Source of the DNA: Vesta saturnalis
Taxonomy: Eukaryota > Arthropoda > Insecta > Coleoptera > Lampyridae
Length of the DNA stretch: 64,000 bases
Direction of reading: 5' to 3'
NCBI GenBank assembly: GCA_036346205.1
Contig: JARFJB010000821.1
Coordinates: 5,485,722 to 5,549,721 of the forward strand
Shown: in pieces, positions 56,287 to 64,000 of the stretch
Layout of the letters: every line of letters starts with the position of its first letter
How positions within the stretch are numbered: the stretch's first letter is position 1
The notes under the pieces: generated by a model
What the model was told of the DNA's origin: nothing
Seen by the model: the letters and a program-made list of their open reading frames with translations, nothing else
Database searches by the model: none
Program-made: the position numbers and the translations under genes

Positions 56287-58505
56287 TTTTTTTTTTTTAG
56301 GTTAGTATGCTCATGCTTTTGGTTAGTATGCTTATATTTATGCTTATTTGCTTATTCGTAGACTGTTCAGGATTCCCCCTATTCAGCCCTGGTCATTCCA
56401 TTATTGTTGGTGTTGCGATGTTTTTTGTAATTGTGTGGTTTACAATCATGAGTTTATTATTTTTGGTGTGTTAAAAAAAAGAATGTAATTTGTTGAGGGT
56501 TTATTATTTGGTGTAAAAAAAAAGAAGGTTAAAGGTCTGATTTATTACTGTTGTGAATATTAGGTTTAAGTGTGCGTGTGGTGAAGGGTGTAAGGGTGTT
56601 GATGATTCGTTAGCCGGTATCCTTGCGTGGTCGTTATCCAGTTGACGGTGGGATGCGGAGTGCACGAGGGATGTTATCGAGGGTCTCTTCTATTTCCTCT
56701 GGGATGTCGTCTAATAATTCGGTTAAGATCGCGGGGGGGGGGTGTTTAAGTTTGGGTTTGTTACGTGGGAATTTGGGAGGTTGGTAGGTGTAGGAAGTTG
56801 TGATAATTTCTTTGGTAGGGATGGTATCGCCGAAAATCCTTTTATGTGTCAAGATTTTCTGAAGTGTTTGGATTCTGCTTGTGATTGGTGGTATGTTTGC
56901 GTGTTGTGTTGTGAGGTTGCTTGGGTACCTGAAGGGTAGCCCGTGTATACGTGTAAATATCCGTCGTTCACAGGATGCTATAGAGGAAAGGTGGTTATGG
57001 TTAATGTTTGTGTATATTGGTGCTCGGAAATCCATAACAGGGCGGATGTAAGTTTTGTATGTGTGTTGGAGTGTTTTGGGGTGACAACCTCTGATTCGAC
57101 CCAGGAGGGCGCCCAGTAGGTTTGCACGGTTTCTAATTCTGTTAAGTGTTTTCCTAATATCGGGGAGCCAATTAAGTGTTCTGGTGAATAGGGTACCTAG
57201 GTATGTGATTTGGTCTTGAAGGTGGATTCTCTCTTGGTTAATGGTGAGGGAGACATTTCTGGAGGATAGGTTTGGGAATTTGTCTTCGACGTAATTAGGG
57301 TGGCGGAAAAGGATTTCTTGGATTTTGGAAGGGTTAAGGGAGACTCTCCACCGGTTGGCCCAGTTGGAAAAGTTCCGAAGGGTTTTGGATATGCGGTTGG
57401 AGGCCGTTCCGATTAACCGACCAGAAGGCGGTGTCATCTGCAAACTGCGCAACCACTACTCCTGGTTGGGTAACTTGAAGGATATCTGAAGCAAATATGG
57501 TGCACAGGAAGGGGGCTAAATCAGAACCTTGCGGAACGCCTGCAGTGGGTTGGAAAGGGTCTGAGAGGTTTTTCCCCACTTTCACCCTGACCGATCGATT
57601 GGTCAGATACGAAAGCTGGAGTTTGGAGAAGGAGTCGGGAATGTTAAGGTTTCGGATTTTTTGTAGGAGACCGGCGTGCCAGACCCTGTCAAATGCTTGC
57701 TTAATATCCAAGAACACAGCCAGATTGCACTTCTTATGGTTGAATGCTCTGGTGGTCTCGGTAAGCAGCTTCAACAAGGGATCGTGACACGTCCGGTTTG
57801 GGCGGAAGCCCAATTGGCTGTTGGGAAGGAGGTCGTTATACTCTATGTGTTTCCTGAGCCGCCTGGCTAGAATTTGCTCGAAGCATTTTCCGAGGCAACT
57901 CAGGAGGGATATGGGTCTGTAGGAATTAGGTGAGGTTAGGTCTGCGTGAGGTTTTGGTATCATGACGCTGGAGGCCGATTTCTAATCCGTCGGGAAGTAA
58001 GAGAGGGTTAGGCACTTATTGTATATGTTTGAGAGTAGTTGGAGGCATGGGCCGGGTAGGTGTCGGAGGATTTTTCTATTGAGGCCGTCGCGGCCTGGGG
58101 CTGAGTTTTTACCTTTTTTAAAATAGGCATTGACCTGGTCGGGCGTAATTGGGGAATAGAAGGATTCTCGTTGTCGAGAGGGGGTTCGGGAAGGTTAAGG
58201 TTTCGGAATTCCTCGAGGCGGTTCTCGAGGAATTCCTTGAAAACAGGATCGCATTGGGGATCGTTAGGGGATTGGAATATGGATTGGAGGTGGTGACCAA
58301 AGAAATCGGCCTTTCCTTGGTCAGAGGAGATTAGGTTGCCCTGAAGGTCGGTTAGATGGGATTTGGGGTTAACTTTTCTTCTGGTCAGTCTGTCAAACTG
58401 TTGCCAGAAGCGTTTACCGTCTCGATAATCTAACTGGGAAGTGGCTTTAGCCCAGGAGTCTTCTGCGTGTTTATTGGCTTCTCGCCTGATTAAGGCGATT
58501 GTATT
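56287..58505 (-). pseudogene. Jockey-type LINE ORF2 3' part, duplication copy 2, with 3' UTR and A-tail
   Basis: Minus strand. It starts within TRNTIALIRREANKHAEDSW and KRFWQQFDRLTRRKVNPK, a 5' truncation at about 58505. SYRPISLLSCLGKCFEQI, LAVFLDIKQAFDRVWHAGLL, FQPTAGVPQGSDLAP and VVAQFADDTAFWSVNRN lie in one 209-codon frame (57334-57963). An 8-base deletion after the FADD box shifts to a second frame of 272 codons (56634-57452) running to the stop. That frame has TYLGTLFTRTLNWLPDI, LLGALLGRIRGCHPKTLQ, TYIRPVMDFRAPIYTN and a complete C-terminus. The 3' UTR ends in twelve A's (56298-56287 on the plus strand as T). This copy retains the 3' end that copy 1 lost. Confidence 0.9.
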
Positions 58506-59720
58506 CCGTGTTGAGAATACAATCGCATATAATCGAATATAATCAAGAACGTTATATTGATATTTTTAATTTTGTATTCAATATGAGCACATGATCATTG
58601 TTTTGATCCTTACATAAAGACAAAAAATCTCTTACATAAAGGAATTAATGTCCAATCTCTGGTATATCACTTTGGAGCATAATACGCACAAACACTAGCA
58701 ATAATTCAAATCTAGGTTTGGGGCAATAATGTTCGAATTTTTTTGAACTTTAATTAGGTTCTTGACAAAATTATTTAGTTTTCTTTCAATAAGCAGGATA
58801 CGCTAGAGTCTTTAGCACTAATCCCAAACAGCTGATTTCGACCCTACATATATTTGAAGTTTATTATTTAATTATAGTATTCCCGTTTAAACACACATCA
58901 CATATTTTTTTATGTCTGTATTATTATTTACCAAGCGTTACACTCAAACGAAATTTTAATAGTGTGTGCGTATTACCTTTTGTTTATTTAACCAGGAAAT
59001 CTTCCTATAGCCGTTTATTTTGCCAAATATTTATGAATTATAGTCTGAACATGCTATTATTTGTTTAATAAGATTCGTTCAACACACTATCTATTGTAAC
59101 CTTTAATTCAATGTCATATATTTTAAATTACAGGCTTGGTACAATGTTTATGTCAGCTTCCCTTTTATATGACCTTTTTTCAAAATTTAAATTACTTGAA
59201 TTGTTTAATCTTATAGTAACACATGATATAGTTCCTTGAAAGAGGCTTATGCAACATTTATAATAGTAACAATAGATAAATATCTAATTCTATTAATAGT
59301 TAATAATTACTAATTTTGTATTGATATAATTAAATGCATTAATGCATTAAACGAGCACTACCGAAATATTTTTCTTTGTTAGTCCCAATATTACCTTTGT
59401 TAATGTTTCATAACTTTTGGACTTTACTATTGTTTTAAGTAAACGTCTGATAAGGCATTACAAAAAAATTAATTGCGACCTTTTCATTAATAACTTGCTT
59501 TAACTGTTTCCTTTGTACCTTATGACTGACTCAGCGTTAATTTACTAAAAAGGGTTTCTACCCTGTTCACAAAGTTATCAACACTTAGATTGTTCTGTCT
59601 AATTTCATGTAGTTACTCTGATAACAAAGTACATATTTTAATTTAAAATTCAACTATGTATGTTAAATTATAGTGCTGTAGTAATTTAACAAGTAATTTA
59701 CTACAATGTCTAGAGAAAAC
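58506..59720. repeat. AT-rich repeat between LINE and Penelope ORF (copy 2)
   Basis: Matches 54061-55280. The 54629 reading frame is more damaged here. The segment 59222-59330 is shared with 28893-29012. Confidence 0.6.
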
Positions 59721-59818
59721 ACAGCAAAAAAACCTTGACATACCAAAAGCTAAAATTAAAATTAAGGCGTCTAATTGTGGCTTTTTTTTTATTATACGAT
59801 GCCAAAATCTACTTAAAT
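59721..59818 (+). repeat. Left inverted repeat beside Penelope GIY-YIG ORF
   Basis: ACAGCAAAAAAACCTTGACA, TACCAAAAGCTAAAATTAAA, ATTAAGGCGTCTAATTGTGG and GATGCCAAAATCTACTTAAA match the reverse complement of 60288-60384 in order. A copy also precedes the truncated ORF in the other duplication (about 55283-55380). Confidence 0.82.
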
Positions 59819-59831
59819 TGAGATTTCCTTC

Positions 59832-60293
59832 TTGCCTTTTGAACCAGTGCTTATTGTTGGTACTGCTTTTATTCGTTTCATAATAACACATAGAATTGAA
59901 AAAATCCGAACTAATCATGGCATTAGGACTGCTTTTAAACCTACACGAAAAATTAAAGAACATTTAAGGTCACTTAAAGATGTTTCAAACATATTATCAT
60001 CTCCCGAAGTGTATAAGTTATCTTGTTCGTGTGGAAAAGTATACATTGGAACCACAAAACGTTGCTTTGATGCAATACGTACAGAACATATGAGATTTAG
60101 TCGATCAGGTCAACCAGAGAAGTCTGCGGTAGCTGAGCATATTTTAAATAATTTAAATCATGACATTCAATTTGATAATAAGCAAATATTATCAAGACAA
60201 ACTCATTATTATGTTCGTTTACAGCGTGAAGCTATTGAGATATATAAATATCCAAATAACTTCAATAGACAAAAAGAAAATAAATCTGTTTAA
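59832..60293 (+). CDS. Penelope-like GIY-YIG endonuclease ORF, 153 codons, element fragment
   Basis: C-terminal endonuclease module of a Penelope-like retroelement, open from 59832 to the TAA at 60291-60293. A linker, RIEKIRTNHGIRTAFKPTRK, precedes VYKLSCSCGKVYIGTTKR (GIY-YIG core with the catalytic Arg), RTEHMRF, KSAVAEHILNN (His) and LQREAIEIYKYPNNFN (catalytic Glu and Asn). All expected nuclease residues are present. The reverse transcriptase that should precede it is absent; the upstream sequence is an inverted repeat. The frame has no stop or shift. The ATG used is only the first in an open frame that likely continued from RT. It is cut off at RTAL in duplication copy 1. Confidence 0.85.
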   Translation: MPFEPVLIVGTAFIRFIITHRIEKIRTNHGIRTAFKPTRKIKEHLRSLKDVSNILSSPEVYKLSCSCGKVYIGTTKRCFDAIRTEHMRFSRSGQPEKSAVAEHILNNLNHDIQFDNKQILSRQTHYYVRLQREAIEIYKYPNNFNRQKENKSV

Positions 60294-60384
60294 ATAGGTT
60301 TTGGCATCTTACATTTAAAAAAAGGCACAATCGTACCTCTTAATTTTAATCTTCGGTTTTGGTATGTCTACGTTCTTTTGCTGT
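60288..60384 (-). repeat. Right inverted repeat beside Penelope GIY-YIG ORF
   Basis: Reverse complement of 59721-59818, about 80 percent identical by eye. It starts at the stop codon of the endonuclease ORF, so the ORF is almost exactly enclosed. It may be a Penelope LTR in inverted arrangement. Confidence 0.8.
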
Positions 60385-61072
60385 TTTTTCCTATTTGAAG
60401 TAAATGCTTTGCCAATTATATGTTAAATTACCACATTAAACGTACTACATTGTGTTCTCACTTGAAAATAACACAATTATTAACAAAGCTAGTTCTTTGT
60501 TAGATTTGACTAGATTTTCAATTGATATGACAAGTTTCTATCTGTGAATGCTTTTATCAATAACACATTAAATTGTTTCACAACTCTACACTTACATCAT
60601 AATTTGACTAAATTTTGTTAAATTTGCTCTTTGATTATAACATTTTTCACTGTTAGTCTTCGAGTTCTAGAGGGTGTTCGGATTTGTCACCTTCAGGGCG
60701 GTTTAACATTATTTAACTTAGTGAGGATATAGTTATTCGAAACGTACAGATTTGTGTAAAATATAAACATAAGAATACACTATTAAAAACCCAAAAACTA
60801 AGTATTTTAACTTCCTAGAATCTAATAACCTATTACCCGACAGCCCGTTTGGTTTCGGACCAAACAGGTTTTGGCAAAATCCACTGTAAAACTTAACAGA
60901 AACATCGCCAGCGTTCAACCACCGTCATTGTAACATAGACGCGTTTCTAGATATAAATCAAGTTTTTTGACTGTTAATATGCTAGACTAATTCACAAAAT
61001 TCAAGCTCTAGGTTTTCCCTCCCGAGTTTACAAAGCTCCTACTTTCGTATCTAACAGATAGGACTGTACGAG

Positions 61073-61074
<2 letters not shown>
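60385..61074. other. No recognised gene
   Basis: AT-rich DNA. Part of 60385-60480 weakly mirrors 59640-59720, so the inverted repeat around the endonuclease may extend outward. Nothing else was supported. Confidence 0.4.

Positions 61075-61148
<74 letters not shown>
61075..61148. repeat. 74 nt uninterrupted poly(A) tract
   Basis: Pure A run after TGTACGAGGC. It could be the tail of a retrocopy, SINE or LINE on the plus strand, or a sequencing/assembly artefact. The preceding 350 bases show no RT or tRNA-like sequence that I recognise. Confidence 0.85.
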
Positions 61149-61149
<1 letters not shown>

Positions 61150-64000
61150 ATTATTTGCTTAGGCTCGAAATCAATCCAACCTCTTAGACAAATACACCAC
61201 ACATACACAATACGTAGGAAAGTAAGATAATGTAATAAACCTGATATTTGGTATTTTATCACGTAACACCACGCCCTGTATTATATGCAATAAAATACAA
61301 TACACAAAGTAATATAACCTTCCTAACATCATGACCCAGGACTGAAGAGAAATCAGACTCTGAGCAGTTCTCAGGAACTAATAAGCAATTATAAGTAAAT
61401 TACTAACAAATAAGCATACCTATTAATTAAAAAATCAGCAAGCAGCATTCAGTTCCACGCGTCTTACACTTTCATGGCACAGAACTACTCGACGTGCCAC
61501 AACTAGCTTGCACAGCCACCACAGCTCTGTGCGCTTAAATAGCGACCATCTTGACGACGTGTTTCACAGCCATTATAGGAACGCCGTGTTTTGCAATAAC
61601 CGGTCAAAACACAAAACCCAAAGAAATATCGACGCCGCCATCACCATCCACACAAGAATCGTCGTAACATATCGTTCGCCTGTTTCTATCGCCATCAGCC
61701 CACCTCCACTTTCGCTGCAGAGGCAAGAACAACCTCAGATCTGAATTCGCACCGCTCCAGCCTACAGTGGAATCGACTTCCGTTCCGCCACCAAATCAGA
61801 AATCTATTCTTCTGGCATTTATTAATTCAATATATCTACTAATTATACTCCATTTACATTGTGTAAATTACATTATATCCTTTCTCTATTAATCACATTT
61901 ACATTCTCAGTTGCCAATTTCGAAATTACTATAACAACGTTCTCTAGCGGTTCATGGAAATTTTACATATGTTCTCGTATGTCATAAAAAATCAATTACG
62001 ATAGGTAAAGACGTTCTCAAAATTAATATATATTGGGACGTAATTATATAAAAGGTATTAAATAATGTAATTAATATATAATTACTATTTGAATCCCAGC
62101 TCTATATGGGCACCGGACTAGCTCTTGATCTCAATGCTGCGGTATATGCGGTTCAGGATTTTGTGGGAAATAATATCTGGTTTGAAAATATATGTGGATT
62201 GCACTTTATAAAAGTTATCTTATATGAGAAAAGTATCTGGAGAAAATTTATACACTAACGCATGCGTTATAAAGTTACTGAATACAATTACCAAAGATGT
62301 CAGAATTGTCAAACAATGACCTGTTGAATTTATGTTTATAATTTTAATTGGATAAAAGAAATTTAAAATTTGGAAATAATTTAAAATTTTGCTTCTTTTG
62401 CAGGTGTTTACACAAGTATTATTTAAACATATACACCTATACATATAACAAATAATAATTGCAGGAAATCAACACAACAAAAAAAACACAATAGACAGGG
62501 TTATAATCAAAAGTAACTCACATGTAAATATTCCAAAATTCAAACAGATGTCTTCACACACGTGGTTCCAAATAGATGCAGGCACTTTCCAATATAATCG
62601 AAGATCTTTATGTATGAAGTTCACTGCTACCATTCACCCACTAGCTGCAAACTGGCCCTCGGTTTGTTGTTCACTTTGCTTCGGTAACTGGTAATATTTC
62701 TCCAATTTACGGCTTCACCCCAACCACAATTTTTAAATCGATAATGTTTTATTTAAATATATTAATGCTTATTAACTTTACCGTTTAAATAATATTTAAT
62801 GGTTGTAAAAGGTTTAAGTTAATGTCACTTTATTTTTTAGGCTCCGGCTCAAATAAATTATTTAAAAAAAATCGCAGCAGCAAATAAAACACAAATGAAG
62901 AAAAAATGATTAGGATTTTATTTTGGCAAAACGTAACCAATATTCAAATTCAACAAACGAAAATTTTAAAACGTTCAGCATAAATCGTCACAAGTAAGAA
63001 AATAATTCGTAATGAACTTTACGAAATTGCACAGGTATCGGTAACCTAACTTATAATTTTAGACAATTGTCGGATTAAAAACAATTGCGCCTGATTTCTC
63101 GTCTCTCCGTTTTTATTTAAATTCTTCCCGATAATTATTTAGGTTAGGTAAATTTACTTGAAACACAAAAATCACTACACTATTTTTAAACTATTCAAAC
63201 AACTGGCAAAATTATATAGAGAGATCTGATCAAGGGCAATTCCTTTTATACCCTTTTGTTGGTTACCGTATCTTCAATTTTTTTTAAGCAATTCTAAATA
63301 TGTAACCATGTTTCTGATTGGTCGAAAATAATTTGAAAACTTAACTAAATTATAATTTTAGAGATAACTTCCTTATACAATTATGGATTTAAATTTTAAT
63401 GACAGAAATGAAATCTGTGTAAATTTACGCATAAATAGATATCCAACAAGATATGGTTCTTTTAACTATTATGCAAAATGACCTATTTTAATTTAAATTT
63501 GCTTATATCTAACTAATCTTATAAACTACACTTGAATTACTTAAATATATGTAATCCTGATAAAATTTAGCATAGGAAAACACACATTTGAAGTCCGAAA
63601 TCTTAAATTTAAAAGAAATTTTATGTTTACCTAGTAAAATTATATATTCAACCCCATTTCATAAAATTTTGCGCTGAAATGCTTTGTACACTTTATATTA
63701 CTATGTAAATGTGAGGAAGACCTCCTATTATTCACTTTAACAAACTAATTTAATCCTAATTTGCTCTAAAAACTACAAATTTGTGAAAAAACACTTAATT
63801 TAAAACATCACCAAACTTATGAAAATGTAAACTTTCACCATTAACACTCATAATAAAATATTTATCTTTTTTGGGATTTTTTAATGGTGTACTTTAAATT
63901 ATACAATCTAAACGTATCGATAACACTTACAGTTATCTTCGTCAGTAGTAATGTTTGTTAAAAATTGTTAAAGATGTAGTAAACAATTTTGTCAAATTTG
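61149..64000. other. No recognised gene
   Basis: Mostly AT-rich non-coding DNA. The block 61440-61800 is more GC-rich and has a 78-codon plus frame at 61508-61744 rich in His, Ser and Arg without a recognisable domain. It may be old mobile DNA. No tRNA, repeat array or conserved domain was seen up to the window edge. Confidence 0.4.

Larger units (their letters stand above)
56999..59950. repeat. Segmental duplication, copy 2 (~2.95 kb)
   Basis: Matches 52603-55514. At both ends this copy continues into the natural continuation of its elements (LINE 3' end on the left, full Penelope ORF on the right). It is therefore likely to be the parental arrangement. Confidence 0.9.

Noticed and set aside
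61508..61744. 78-codon His/Arg-rich frame
   Set aside because: No domain or homologous copy; the region looks like decayed repeat.

Overview
This is a window from an AT-rich insect genome. The evidence is its mobile-element mix (PIF/Harbinger, Tc1/mariner DD41D, piggyBac, pogo, Penelope-like, Ty3/gypsy, Jockey- and I-type LINEs) and one host gene whose four introns are only 45-48 nt. Short introns suggest a beetle or similar insect, but the order cannot be fixed from the sequence. There is no sign of bacterial, viral or organellar DNA.

Only one convincing intact host gene was found: a five-exon isoaspartyl peptidase/L-asparaginase (ASRGL1-like, 311 aa) at 22965-24086 (+). A second, unidentified reading frame with two stops lies at 29153-29482 (-). 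Nearly everything else is decayed mobile DNA, simple repeats and local duplications.

Layout. 0-2.2 kb: a dead PIF/Harbinger element with convergent nuclease and MADF genes. 3.8-9.4 kb: one LINE broken by a DD41D transposon and by other DNA. 9.4-14.2 kb: degenerate repeats, including a large inverted repeat and a minisatellite-like motif. 14.6-22.4 kb: CA-rich microsatellites and two copies of a ~1.05 kb unit carrying a tRNA-like gene; one copy is split by a complete DD41D element with ~665 bp terminal inverted repeats, and the other preserves the empty site. 23-25.6 kb: the host gene followed by an I-type LINE. 26.6-30 kb: a LINE fragment, two related minisatellites in opposite orientation, and a tRNA-like sequence. 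32-34.1 kb: mariner and Tc1 relics among TA repeats. 34.6-40.5 kb: two piggyBac pseudogenes, one holding a 1.67 kb insertion that carries only a gag-like ORF1. 40.7-42.8 kb: two Penelope-like 3' ends facing each other across a CACAGA-type array, each with a tRNA-like segment and a hammerhead-ribozyme-like motif. 43.2-51.8 kb: Ty3/gypsy remains, including a tandem pair of ~3 kb units. 52.6-60.4 kb: a ~2.9 kb segmental duplication holding a Jockey-type LINE, an unidentified repeat and a Penelope-type GIY-YIG ORF. 60.4-64 kb: no recognised genes, one 74 nt poly(A) tract.

The elements do not form a shared pathway. Their value is as a nested insertion record, because several paralogous empty sites in the window give exact insertion boundaries. 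All family calls rest on motifs read by eye; no database search was possible.
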